A DNA stretch of 64,000 nucleotides, from NCBI GenBank assembly GCA_940671915.1, contig CALNVZ010003426.1:50733600-50797599 (forward strand), written 5' to 3'. The notes beneath the pieces were generated by a model. That model was not told the DNA's origin. It saw only the letters and a program-made list of their open reading frames with translations, and searched no databases. A program made the translations under genes and the position numbers. How positions within the stretch are numbered: position 1 is the first letter of the stretch; each line of letters begins with the position of its first letter. Shown piece by piece: positions 10,788 through 21,475 of the stretch. This stretch comes from Paracentrotus lividus. Taxonomy: Eukaryota; Echinodermata; Echinoidea; Camarodonta; Echinidae.

Positions 10788-13066
10788 CAGGGCCGTCGCC
10801 AGGGGGTGCGGAGGGGCGCGAACGCACCCCCCCCCTTCAAAAAAAAAAAAAAAAAAAACGTAAAAAAGAGAAGAGAGAGACGAGAAAAAAAAAAGGGGGA
10901 TGCGGAAGTGGAACAAAAATATATATACATGATAAGGTCCATATGGTCGTCGCTAGTAGAGGGGGTGCGGGGAGGGGAGGGGGGGTTACAAATCGGTGCC
11001 GTTTGTTTCGAACACCGGTGCCTTTGAAGACTAACCGGCACCACTAAATTAGAAATGTGATATTAGCGTTAAAAAACTAATGAAGTTCTAGTATTTTGCT
11101 CGTCCACTCTTTGGACATCATTTCCCAGCAGCCTACCCGTAGGCCTATCTCCGAAATTACGCAATCTTCTCGCGCTTTGCGCTCGAAACTTTTTATTTTT
11201 TTTCTAAGGATGACAACATCTTCTTTTAAGATAAAATTACAAGTACATTGCGGCTTGCTCTTCGCGTTCACAACCCAAAAATTAGACAATGAATAAACAG
11301 ATTATTCTTTCTTTAAATAGCTTTACTTATGTAGAAAGTTTTTGCTCCCGCTTCGTGTTGGTATGCTTATAAAATGAATTATCATTTCCCGATAAGGATT
11401 TTTATATGGACAATATGATAGGATTTAATTTCGCTCACGCTTCGCGTTCGTATTTTGCTAAAGGGTGGTGATTATAAAGTCGTTATAAGGCAAATTTTCC
11501 AGTTCGCGCTTCGCGCTCGCAAGCCAAATAGAAGACAATGATCAAACAAAATACTCTGACTTCAGGTCGCCAATTATATATGTATTTCTAGAAAATTTTC
11601 CACTTGTGCTTCGCGCTCGTATGTTTATATCATAAAAGAGTTATCAATACGTTCAGAAAGGATATTCAGATATTTATTTAGACCATTAATTAACAGATCT
11701 GTTAATTAAGAAGTAAGGCGCACAATATGTGTGAAATACAATGCCTTAATGTCGCAAAATTCTCAGCTCGCGCTACGCGCTCGCCAACAATAAACAAAAC
11801 AATGATTAAACGATTTCTTTTCCTCCCAAGTCGCTATGCAGTAAGCTTTCCTCTTGGGTTTGACGCTCACATGTATGTTTACATCATTAGAGGGCTTGAT
11901 GCAGGGGGCGCTATGCCCGCTCTCCCACTTTTTCATCCATCCTAAAAGTGCCCCGATTCGTTATCAAAAAGTGCCCTTTTTTTCTTAGTTAAAAAGGACC
12001 CTCATACTAAAAAAAAAGGGCACTCTTGGTACTGAAAAGTGCCCTTTCTTCTTCGCAATTTCTTTTCCAAACCCAAAATTTTCCGCTCGGTCGCTACGCG
12101 ACCTCGCATTATTATTAATAATACTAATAAAAAGGATTGCCAAGCAATACGCGTGAAACCAATCACCCCTTGCTGCTGGAGGCAACTTGTGAAAGAGTGT
12201 TGTCAAAAGCATTGGCCTATTATATAATGATGGAGGGGCTTAGGGATAGATCACTCTAAACGTATTTTTAAATGCCCTTTCTAGCGCCTATATTTTATAA
12301 ATCAATTAAAACAAGTAAATCTATTTGCAATCAGTATTTATCATGGGGGCAATTAAGTCACGCTTTGCTTTAAATGTATTATAAAACTTGAAACGTACCT
12401 TGAACTTCAAAATTTACACTACACTTTTAAAAGGGGGCACTTTTAATGTCTTAAAACCCCCAACATTTTCCTGCTCGATCCCTTTGCAACCTCACCTATG
12501 TATGACGAAGTTAGAACCGATATCCCCATGGTGGAGACAAATCTTGTGAAGGGATCTTGTCTGAAATCAGAAGCATTGGCAAAGTTGTGAGGCCAGGGGT
12601 GGAAGGGGGGGGGCTTGGTGCCTGCGGCCCACAAAATCTTTACAGCGAAAATGGGTCACATTTTTCATTAGTCTCGCGCTCCAACCAGATTTATCTAACA
12701 AAAATTTCAATCCGGTAACTAATTCAATCATTAAGGTACAGTGGTTTATAAGGCACAATTAATTTCCCTTTGTTAAGCTCAAAATTATAATGCAGAATTA
12801 ACTCCCTTTTAGCTATAAAAAAAAATCCGCTCGCGCTTCGCGCTCGCAATAATTTTGAATTCTAAAGAACGCTTAAAACAAACAAAATTAGCAACAAAGA
12901 TTATGAACAGCATAAATCAAAATACAAATTTTCTACCCAGCCTGTGAACCCACCCCCCCCCCCTCCCCCACTTTAAAATTTGTTCCGCCGCCTTTACTTC
13001 ACTCCCAAAAAATTGACATATCTTCCGAAACGCACCTCCCCTTGAAAAAAGCTGGTGACGGCCCTG
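10788..13066. mobile_element. TIR element, CAGGGCCGTCGCCAG termini
   Basis: The left end CAGGGCCGTCGCCAG mirrors the right end CTGGTGACGGCCCTG with one mismatch. The flanks (AGGTC and TAGTC) are similar but not a convincing target duplication. The 2.28 kb interior carries many degenerate CTCGCGCTTCGCGCTCG palindromes (about 11167, 11440, 11505, 11605, 11768 and 12830) and runs of G and C next to both ends. No transposase is recognisable, so it is non-autonomous. It has the same design as 21476-22961. Confidence 0.75.
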
Positions 13067-13296
13067 TAGTCTCATGATTATCTGCAGAAATCTTGTATAA
13101 GTTCCTATGAAATAATGACAACTAATTCTCCTGAAAATTTGCAGTGAAACTTTATGAGAACCATATTGTATGTTCCTTTGTAATAATAATAATAACAGTT
13201 ACTATTTCTCAATTCCTCAAAACTATTACTATTCGCTAACCCCAAAATACATTATTTATTATGTATGCTACCTGTCATTACCTTGTATTCATATAG
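13067..13296 (+). other. Intron tail before FN3 exon 4
   Basis: AT-rich, with an (AAT)n-like stretch near 13180. It ends in the acceptor TTCATATAG. Confidence 0.5.
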
Positions 13297-13554
13297 TTCC
13301 TGACCTTGTTAGTGGTATAAGTGGAACAACCATGAACACGAGCATCACGCTATCATGGAATGCTCCTCCAGGAAGAGCGGATTCTTACATTATAATGTAC
13401 GACCCTCCATACGGGACAACCCCTAACCCCTCAGAGACATCTGACCTGGAATTCACCATTGATGGCCTAGATCCAGGAATTGAGTATGAAGTGAGCATTA
13501 TCACGTTAGCTGATACGGCACAGGGTTCTGCAGCTACCGCAACTTTCATGACGG
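13297..13554 (+). CDS. FN3 domain exon 4
   Basis: An exon of 258 bases (86 codons), phase 1 at both ends, with donor GTGAGA. It is the best FN3 match in the window: VPDLVSGISGTTMNTSITLS, the strand-B/C sequence WNAPPGRADSYIIMYDPP, and the GLDPGIEYEVSII motif (family pattern L-x-P-x-x-Y-x-V), ending ATFMTG. It is followed by the long intron leading to the HYR exons. It probably forms the last FN3 repeat of the extracellular region. Confidence 0.9.
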
Positions 13555-13870
13555 GTGAGACCTTTCAGTTAATTTGTGCATTTCATATATAGTACATGAG
13601 CCACCAATGTTAATTATCATAAGACGCCTAATTTTCCTTGTGGGTGGACAACTTACTTTTACCTATAGGATATAGCCTGCACTACGGCGAGTGATAATTG
13701 AAAAATTAAAAAAAAATATTTATTTGAATGATGAATCACAAGTGTATGGCATTAATCATTAAGCAGTGGGAAAGTGTTTAATTGAAGAGTGTAATCACTT
13801 TGAAAGAGAATACAAAATAAGAGAACTGCTGAAACTGCTTATCCAATAAAGGAGAGCTAATGGTGTAAAA

Positions 13871-13975
13871 TGAAGTCAAAAGGAGCCTGAGCTTTCGATC
13901 CTAGCAGAATCTTCGTCAGAGACAAAATGACGAAGATTCTGCTAGGATCGAAAGCTCAGGCTCCTTTTGACTTCA
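13871..13975. repeat. Perfect 48-bp inverted repeat, 9-base loop
   Basis: The arm at 13871-13918 is the exact reverse complement of 13928-13975, as far as I can read. It includes GAGCCTGAGCTTTCGATCC and AGAATCTTCGTCA. A perfect hairpin of this length in an otherwise diverged intron suggests a recent insertion or a recent fold-back duplication. No clear target duplication was found. Confidence 0.85.
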
Positions 13976-14003
13976 CTTTGAAAGAGAAATACAATTCAAT
14001 GCA

Positions 14004-15674
14004 CACTGAAAACCTAAACGGGTAGACCGGCTAGCTTTAAAGCTAGTCGTAGTGATGGCCAGACCGACTGGCTTTAAAGCTAGTCAGTCACGACGGACTA
14101 GCTTTCCTTCAACACAACCCGGCTATTACGGACTAGCTTTAAAGCTCGTCCGTCTCTACGGACTAGCTTGAAAGCTAGTCCGTCGTGACCGACTAGTTTG
14201 ACGGACTAGGATTAAAGCTAGTCGCAGTGATGCCCAGACTGGCAGGACTAGCTTTACAGCTAGTCCGTCAAGGTGTAAAAACTAGTCAATCGCGATGGTT
14301 TTGTCTTGACCGACTAGCATGACAGATTAGCTTAATATGGCTTCACAGGCTTGTCAGAGACGACAGTTCATCCAGATACAATTAATCTAAAAGAAAAGTG
14401 ACACATAAATTTATAATTAGATTTAGAATTCAATTTTCATAATTTACTGTGATTGAAATGATTATTATAAAGCATACACATTTATTCGTTAATTTGGCAA
14501 GACAAAATTTGTTTCGCCTGTTATACAACATTAATCTATGTGCAAATAATAGGCTAACGATGTTCATGAAATTAACCGTAACTTAATTAGGAATTAAAAA
14601 CGAGTACTCAAATGAAAGAGACACTCACCATGATCAAAATCTACTATTCTGCAAGGCGGGACTGTTACACGGTGTATATCGAATCTGCATTTTTTCAGTT
14701 TACACGTTGAATGGAATTCGCAATCAGATAATGCACATAATAGATCATGTCCTTTTCGCAATGCGCATGTTATTCAGTGGATGGACTCTATTCGTATAGA
14801 TTGCTGATGAATGCTCGGCTTAGCAACAGCTGTGAATGAAAGGTGGCAACGAATGCCCAACTTAGCAACAACAATGAATGAAAGGTGGATCATTCACAGT
14901 TGTTGCTAAGCCGGGCATTCATCAGCGATCTATAAGAATAGACGAGATTATTGGGTTCGAGGTATTCAACTATCGCCTGTAATTAAATAATGAACGACAG
15001 TATTAAGAATCTATACTCGTGCCTATAGTTTACTTGTTATGTAGAAATAAAATTTCAGATTGTCAAGCCAAAACAACCTTTGTTTAAAAATAAATCACAT
15101 TGATTCTGTTCGGAAACAGAATGAATGGAGTAGGTGCGTGTATTTACACACACCTAATTCACAATACAGACGATAATGAAAGTGCTTTAAATAAAAAAGA
15201 AAAAGGAGAAAAAACACCAACAGTAATTGTTGGCGGTACTCACAGTACTATTAGATATTAAAGAGGGATTTCAAGAAATTTCATATCAAGTTTATTGCCA
15301 AACTTGTGTTATAAATACTTTAGCTTGATAGGTACAACGTTTGCATTATTATACATCACTACTTCAATAACCTTGGAATAATTTTCATGAATAATTGAAA
15401 ACGACATTTTTTCAAATGTGTATGTATATCAAAAGCTAGTCCGTCAACTTAATGCGTAAACCTCGTTCGTCTACCTAATTTTAGCGAGCTCGTCTGTCGA
15501 CTCGACAGATGGGTATTAAGCTTGATGGGCGAGCTTTAAAGCTAGTCCGTCAGGTTGAAAGATTTAGATTCAGTTATAAGCTAGTCCTTCGAGATGGACT
15601 AACATGATGGACTAGCTTTAAAACTAGTCCGTCTTGACCGACGTCAATTGACGGACGAGGTTAGGTTTTCAGTG
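14004..15674. mobile_element. TIR element with palindromic tandem ends
   Basis: Ends are CACTGAAAACCTAA and its mirror TTAGGTTTTCAGTG, flanked by CA on both sides. Inside each end lies an array of short palindromes built on ACTAGCTTTAAAGCTAGT with CCGTC/GACGG spacers (14030-14345 and 15430-15665). The interior has no coding potential and contains a separate hairpin (14787-14941). A second copy of one end is at 31351-31886. Confidence 0.8.
14787..14941. repeat. Imperfect hairpin inside the palindromic-end element
   Basis: Arms of about 53 bases (14787-14839 and 14889-14941) are inverted copies containing TGATGAATGC and GGCTTAGCAACA. The loop carries a second, shorter copy of the AATGAAAGGTGG motif. 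It is probably an independent MITE nested in the larger element. Confidence 0.7.
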
Positions 15675-16611
15675 CATGGTGATTAGTACATTCTTTCCTA
15701 CCAATCTGTTCCTATTATAAACCCTAAAAGGGCGGGGGAGGGGGCCTGATCAGCCCCCCCCCCCCCCTTGGCATTTCGTGCGGTAATGTCGCTGGAAAAA
15801 AAATTGCACAACATTATGTAACGCAGCGCAGGCTAAAAAAAACAGAGATTTTCTGTACTTTTGTACAAAACATATGGGAAATGGCTTTTCATGCTAAAAT
15901 CACATTTCTGTATTCAAAATATTGTTATTAGCCATTATTTTAGTTGATATTGCTGTAATCATTAGAGTTAATCAATTACCCAAGTATTCCGAACAATAAA
16001 ACAATAAAATACATAAGTCGAAAAAAAAAGAACTACATAAGGAATTCTCAAAACAATAAATTACATGAGAAATTGAATTAGATACCAGAATTTTTCACGT
16101 ACAGTGGTTAGAAATGCTACAAAGAATATTTACACCGAGAATTAGCATTCTAGGAGCCTTATTTAATGATTTAGAGCAAAAAGTATGATTTCATGCTTAA
16201 ATTAGCAAATTAATTAACATAACTTAAAAGACATTATTTTGAAAAAAAATTAACTATACAGTCTTGTAGATTACGTCGCACACTACTATTGTGCAAATTT
16301 TCGCGGCGCTCCCTCGATTGGCGGCCGAGATCTGAAGAGGGGGGGGGGGGGGGGGGAGTGATTAGTGTTAATGTGGAAGAGTGACTTCACAATCATTCTT
16401 TGGAGACCAGCCTGATAAAAGTATCACACATATAAAAACAAATCAAGGATCACACATCTGAAAAAAAAAATTAATGAGGATGGTTATGATGATTATGATA
16501 ATTATAATGATAATATTATCATTAATAATAGCGTTGACCGTAGTAATACTTGTAATATTCCAAAATAAGTAGGTGTGGTAATTTTGTGTGAAAATATAAA
16601 AGCAGTGGTAT
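15675..16611 (+). other. Intronic DNA with G/C-run fragment
   Basis: Contains C-run and G-run fragments (15740-15770 and 16338-16360) next to GGCGGCCGAGATC, which recurs in the TTAA element at 32025. No exon is seen. Confidence 0.4.
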
Positions 16612-17076
16612 AGGGCAAGTCCAAGCTATTTTGCAGGGTAACAAACGGAACATTCAGAGCCAAAAATAGGGCTTGTTTGAAAAATCTCAGATGAAATCTC
16701 AATCCTTAGGTATATTCTTGAAGGTACTAAGAATCTCCAAGAAAAACATAAAAAGTAGTTGAAATAACTCAATTCATAATTGATTTATGATCATTTAGTC
16801 GTTGGTAACAAACGGGACCAGAAAAAAGGTGTTTTCAAATTTTGACTTTGTTCACACATAACTCTGAATTTAAAAAGTAGATCTAAACTTGCATAGTCTT
16901 ATCCTCTTAAACATGTAATAAACATTATATGGACATATTTTAACGTTAATACAAGTTCGAGTTTTCTGGCAAGGTCAAGTTATAAAACAAACGTAACACA
17001 CGGGACAATTGGCGTAGCCAAGGCGTAGCAACATCTTTTGTTAACAAATCTCTCTGATAAAACAAAAGAAACATAA
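16612..17076. mobile_element. Truncated copy of AGGGCAAGTCCA element
   Basis: Starts with AGGGCAAGTCCA and runs antiparallel to the complete copy at 53032-53998. Shared blocks include GCTATTTTGCA, CTTAGGTATATT and AGCCAAGGCGTAGCA. It is cut off where the Tc1 inverted duplication begins. Confidence 0.75.
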
Positions 17077-17368
17077 TAAACTGGCCAGCAAAAGAAAGTA
17101 CCCACTTCTTTCAAAGGCTGCACACAAAAATTCACCCCATAGAAATAAACAATTTTGTACACAGGTATGGTGCAATAATCCATTACTAATCACATACCCA
17201 ACAGGAAGTGATTATCTTTATTACAAAGAAATAAAATGGCATATACAGCATCTTGGTCACTGAATCAAAAGTCACAAAATGTAACAGAATGAGCCGTCCA
17301 TGTTTTACACAAAAGTCAATGTCAAAGGATGAAATAAACCAGACACAAACAACAATGTTCAATAATGT

Positions 17369-17540
17369 GTATGTCCTCCTCGTGCCTGGACACATTCCAG
17401 GCATCTCTGACGCATGCTTTGGACAAGTTGTCTGGCGTAGTCCTGGGGAAGTTCTGTCCATTCCTCCTGCAGAGCTTGGATCAATGTTTGCCGATTGGTA
17501 GGAGGCTGTTCCCTTGATCTCACCCGTCTGCCAAGTTCAT
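17369..17540 (-). pseudogene. Tc1-like transposase C-terminal fragment (minus copy)
   Basis: Encodes LWDELGRRVRSREQPPTNRQ, then LIQALQEEWTELPQDY and VQARGGHTHY before a stop. This is the conserved last ~60 residues of Tc1-family DDE transposases. The N-terminal helix-turn-helix and DDE core are absent, replaced by the antisense of the opposite arm. Confidence 0.85.
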
Positions 17541-17544
17541 CCCA

Positions 17545-17652
17545 CAGGAGGAATGGACAGAACTTCCCCAGGACTACGCCAGACAACTTGTCCAAAGCAT
17601 GCGTCAGAGATGCCTGGAATGTGTCCAGGCACGAGGAGGACATACACATTAT
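17545..17652 (+). pseudogene. Tc1-like transposase C-terminal fragment (plus copy)
   Basis: The mirror copy on the plus strand: QEEWTELPQDYARQLV through VQARGGHTHY and TGA, 35 codons. It is identical in translation to the minus copy, so the inverted duplication is young or maintained by conversion. Confidence 0.85.
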
Positions 17653-17937
17653 TGAACATTGTTGTTTGTGTCTGGTTTATTTCATCCTTTGACATTGACT
17701 TTTGTGTAAAACATGGACGGCTCATTCTGTTACATTTTGTGACTTTTGATTCAGTGACCAAGATGCTGTATATGCCATTTTATTTCTTTGTAATAAAGAT
17801 AATCACTTCCTGTTGGGTATGTGATTAGTAATGGATTATTGCACCATACCTGTGTACAAAATTGTTTATTTCTATGGGGTGAATTTTTGTGTGCAGCCTT
17901 TGAAAGAAGTGGGTACTTTCTTTTGCTGGCCAGTTTA

Positions 17938-18304
17938 CAATTAAGTGCCTCTGTAATACCGCAAAATTACGTAAACTTGCTTATTCGACCATCTCGGTTT
18001 ATGCATGAATGAGCGCAATTGCTTTCTGAAAAGTAAAGTTTAGAGGCTGTTGTCTTGTCTTGAATTTGATATATACTTCTAATTTAGTTGATTTACAAAC
18101 ACATTTTTCATTCAATCAAGAACCAAAATGAAATATGAATACTGGTAGTCATACCATTGAGGTTGAATAAATGTTAATGCCACTATGGTGCTATGTAAGT
18201 CCAAGGTCCAAGCCCAACATTGCTACATTAAAGTAGAGCACTCCAACAAATACTTTAAGGTATATATCATTTTCCCAGCAATATGTTCTTTTTTCATATT
18301 TCAG
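17938..18304 (+). other. HYR unit 1 intron, upstream part
   Basis: Sequence homologous to the segment before every other HYR exon: TGCATGAATGA, a CATTGGGGTT-like motif and CAATATGTTCTTTTTTCATATTTCAG in front of the acceptor. It places the Tc1 insertion inside the repeat unit. Confidence 0.7.
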
Positions 18305-18556
18305 TTGACTCATCTCCACCTACAGTGACTTGTCCAACTCATTTCACCCAGACCGTTGATCTTGGAATGAATTCTACACAAGTAGATTTTACTGAACCTA
18401 CTGCTACCGACCTCAGTGGTACTGTCATCATTGATAGTCAAAGCCATACACCAGGAGATACCTTCCCACTTGGTCAAACTTCAGTCACCTATGTTTTTAG
18501 AGATGCTTCAAACAATTTTGCTCCACCCTGTACATTTGTAGTCAATGTTTTAGCAG
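18305..18556 (+). CDS. HYR domain exon 1
   Basis: An exon of 252 bases (84 codons), acceptor ATTTCAG, donor GTTAGT, phase 1 at both ends. The translation starts VDSSPPTVTCPTHFTQTVDL and has FTEPTATDLSGTV in the middle, then TFPLGQTSVTYVFRDASNN and CTFVVNVLAG. This matches the HYR (hyalin repeat) fold: a V-T-C-P start, the P-x-A-x-D-x-S motif, the G-x-T-x-V-x-Y/C-x-x-x-D turn and a late cysteine that pairs with the first. HYR modules occur in sea urchin hyalin and in many adhesion proteins. It is the most diverged full copy of the seven, which suits its position at the 5' end of the array. Confidence 0.92.
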
Positions 18557-18600
18557 GTTAGTATCACCATCATAAATGTACATAATTATGTATAAAACAC

Positions 18601-20816
18601 GGTTCTAGGACATCTCCCCCGGAGGAAAACTCCCCCGGGGACAACTCCCAGAGGACAGCTTCCCCGGAGGACAACTCCCCCGGAGGACAACTCCCCCGGA
18701 GGACAGGTCCCCCGCAGGACATCTCCCCTGGAGGACAGGTCCCCCCAAGGACGAGTCCCCGGAGGACAGCTTCCCCCAGGGACAACTCCCACGGAGGACA
18801 ACTTCCCCCTGGACATCTCCCATGGAGGACAACTCCCCCGGAGGACTACACCCCCTGAGGACAGTTCCCCCGGAGGACAACTCCCCGCAGGAGAACTCCC
18901 CTGGAGGACAACTCCCCCGGAGGTCATAGGTCCCCCCCAAGGACAACTCAGCGGATGACATCTCCCCTCACTTTAAATGCTTTATAACTATTGATTTTAT
19001 GCCAACCCCTTGGTTTTTCTTTCTGTTACTATTATTACATTACTTTTCGCATGGAGTAACCCTTCTGTAATGACAAGCGAGGATGGGAATGGTTGTTTAA
19101 TTGCTAATCATCCATTGGAACCACCCCTTCCAACCTATGAATGGCTACTCCTTCCCTCAAAAGGTTGTTAGGTTTGGCAGATTCAGAGGTACCCCCTACG
19201 AAATGTGACCCTCAGAAAAAAAAATTAATGAAAATGCAAGAAATAAAAGAAATGTTGAAAAAGGGAAGGATGCTAAATGGGAAACTTAAATATGAAGCTA
19301 CAGGAGTACAAAAGAGCACGAAGGGTGACTTGGCCTGCATAATCTCTAGTCGTCTTCAGCAAGGGGGGGGGGGGTGGGTGAGCCACGATAATTAAGCTTT
19401 AATTAATAATTAATCACACCCTAAACAAATAAGAATGAGCGCAAAAGTTTAAACGAGAACACAATTTTTATTTATCAAAAAGAAATTCACAAAATTCAAT
19501 TCCAACATCATCACTAGTTTTGTCATTTTTCAAGGAATAATGTAATACAATCATTGTCATTGGGTTTAAGATTTTACAGACAATTGTTATATCTGAATGG
19601 TGTGTGTTCATAAGTATGCACTTGCACAGCTTTGCATTCATGCCGTGTCATCGCTATCAAAAGAGGGTGTTATTGCAACTATTGTTGGTATGAAAATATC
19701 TCCAGAAGTAGATGAAAATTAAAACATCTCGGTATATCAACCAGTTTTTCAGTATTTCCGTCAACATATCCGATAAAAACATTTATAATTGTAAAACATT
19801 TGCTGAACAAGCCAAAACAAAACAAAACAAAACCCTTGTATCAAATTATGTACATGTATTTTTTTCGGTATAATTGAAGAGGTGTGATATAAAATTTGCC
19901 ACTTGACGATTCGCGCTTGAAAATCCTTTTTTTCTTTTTTTTTTTGGCTAAAAGAAAGATGATCGTCGTCGTTTGTAAAAGAATAACAACAACAAAAATA
20001 GAACAATAAAAGTAAAAATATACTGCTTCTGGTCATTTTTAGTCAAAAATTTTGGCTCGCGCTTTGCGCTCAAGAATAATCCCTTCAAAAGGTTCATTTT
20101 TTTCAGATTTCGAACCCCTGCAAAAATCCCAGTTACGGGCCTGACCATTGACCTACATCCTCTAAAATCTAATCAGATCATCTTCCTATGGTGATTTAAG
20201 ATTGAAGTTGATATCTCTCTCTCTCTTTTGACGATAAAATTCGGTTCCAATAGCAGCACGCCTCTACAGCTGCCAAACTTTAACACCCTTCGCCGGAAAA
20301 AGAAAAAAAATTGCCAAAGATTTTGTATTTCCATGAATGGCTATTTCGGTTAAAAAAAAAATAAATAAATAAAATAAATGGAACAAAAATAAACGAGTGC
20401 ATGTGGATCTGTTCTCCGGAATGGTTGAGTTGTCCTCCGGGGGACTTGTCCTGCGGGGTAGTTGTGCTGCGGGGAGTTGTCCTCCGGGGGAGTGCGTCCT
20501 CGCGGGGAGTTGTCCCTCAGCAAGGAGTTGTCCTCCGGGGGAGTTGTCCTCCGGGGACTTGTCCTCGCGGGGGATTTTCATCGGGGAGATGTCTCGGGGG
20601 ACGTCCTCCGGGGGACTTGTCCTCCGGGGGAGTTTTCATCGGGGGAGATGTCCTCCGGGGAGTTGTCCTTGGGGGAACTGTCCTCGGGGGAGATGTCCTG
20701 CGGGGAGCTGTCCTCCGGGGGGTGTTGTCCTCCGGGGAGTTGTTCCTCCTCCGGGGGAGCTGTCCTCCGGTAGTTGTCCCCGGGGGAGTTGTCCTCCGGG
20801 GGAGATGTCCTGATAC
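18601..20816. mobile_element. Foldback (TU-like) transposon with minisatellite termini
   Basis: The insertion is bounded by a direct repeat TATAAAACAC (18591-18600 and 20817-20826). The matching place in other HYR units reads TATCAAACAC. The ends carry AGGACATCTCC and GGAGATGTCCT. Each terminus is an array of ~15-16 base repeats (GGACAACTCCCCCGGA type), about 360 bases on the left (18607-18970) and 400 on the right (20412-20812) in inverse orientation. Long inverted termini made of short tandem repeats are the diagnostic design of foldback transposons, described in sea urchin as TU elements. The middle (18971-20411) has no recognisable transposase. Confidence 0.85.
19141..19395 (+). other. 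Unassigned ORF in foldback element interior
   Basis: An 84-codon ATG frame, basic and Lys-rich in the centre (DPQKKKLMKMQEIKEMLKKG), ending in a Gly-run made by a homopolymer. I recognise no domain. It could be the remnant of an element-borne protein or chance. The position between the two terminal arrays is the only argument for a role. Confidence 0.2.
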
Positions 20817-20826
20817 TATAAAACAC

Positions 20827-20907
20827 CATTGAATATACAGAATATCTGTATCACATTGATGTCATACTCAGTCGGGTAGGCTTGGCTCTCCTTCCTAATC
20901 AATTTAG
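20827..20907 (+). other. HYR unit 1 intron continuing after foldback element
   Basis: CATTGAATATACAGAATAT and CAGTCGGGTAGGCTTGGCTC match the intron that directly follows the other HYR exons. This shows the foldback element interrupted the unit. Confidence 0.8.
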
Positions 20908-21312
20908 TCCAGGCGCGGATACAGGGGGCCCCACCCCTTAAAAAAAAAAGAAAAGGGAGAAATAAGAAAGAAGAAGAAAAAAAAACGCACGTTACAAAAC
21001 CTGGACAAGAGGACCGATTGACCCCCAACCTTACCCCTATAGCTGATACATGATTGACCTCACTGATGGCCGAAGCCACAAAAAAATTACACCATTGTTG
21101 AAAGCAATGACAACAGGCGCGGATACAGGCCCCCCCCCCTTAAAAAAATGGAGAAAAAAAGAAAGAAGAAGAAAAAAAACGCAGTAAAAATGGACAAGAG
21201 GACCGATTGACCCCCAACCTTACCCCTACTGCAGATACATGATGACCTAACTGATGGCCGAAGGCCACAAAAAATTGACACCTGAAATCCTGGATCCGCC
21301 ACGGTAGTCTGA
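20908..21312. repeat. Tandem pair of GGCGCGGATACAG-type elements
   Basis: Two diverged direct copies (about 20910-21090 and 21116-21312). Both contain GGCGCGGATACAG, a purine tract AAAGAAGAAGAAAAAA, GACCGATTGACCCCCAACC and CTGATGGCCGAAG. The second copy ends CTGGATCCGCCACGG, an inverted form of the start, which suggests a TIR-bearing non-autonomous transposon. Confidence 0.65.
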
Positions 21313-21475
21313 CCCCCAGATGAAACCTCCACAGCATATAACTAAAGAAAAATGACTGGGGTCCATAATAGCTTGAAGTCGAAGCTGTTCTTCGAAGACG
21401 TGGTTGCCATCTAAGTTGAATACTAAGTCATGGTCAACCTCTGATGCGATGGCACCATATAATCGATGATGGTAG
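21313..21475 (+). other. HYR unit 1 intron segment, then unassigned DNA
   Basis: CAGCATATAACTAAAGAAAA and GGTCCATA match the other units. Homology stops at about 21357 and is picked up again only at about 31887. Confidence 0.6.

Larger units (their letters stand above)
17077..17937. mobile_element. Inverted duplication of a Tc1-like element 3' end
   Basis: Arms 17077-17469 and 17545-17937 are near-perfect reverse complements of 393 bases, separated by a 75-base loop. Both arms encode the same C-terminus of a Tc1/mariner-family transposase, on opposite strands and ending in RARGGHTHY-like VQARGGHTHY plus a stop. The minus-strand copy reaches a little further into the domain across the loop (LWDELGRRVRSREQPP). 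No DDE catalytic core is present, so the unit is not autonomous. Confidence 0.9.

Noticed and set aside
14030-14345. Series of bacterial-type terminators or operator palindromes
   Set aside because: The palindromes belong to repetitive ends of a eukaryotic transposon and recur in the second copy at 31351-31886.
17253-17828. Additional proteins across the Tc1 palindrome
   Set aside because: They are out-of-frame or antisense readings of the two arms. Only the frame ending VQARGGHTHY matches a family.
18570-18961. Gly/Ser/Pro-rich frames on the minus strand
   Set aside because: They translate the terminal minisatellite of the foldback element in all three frames. No independent evidence of a gene. 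The same holds for 20397-20832.
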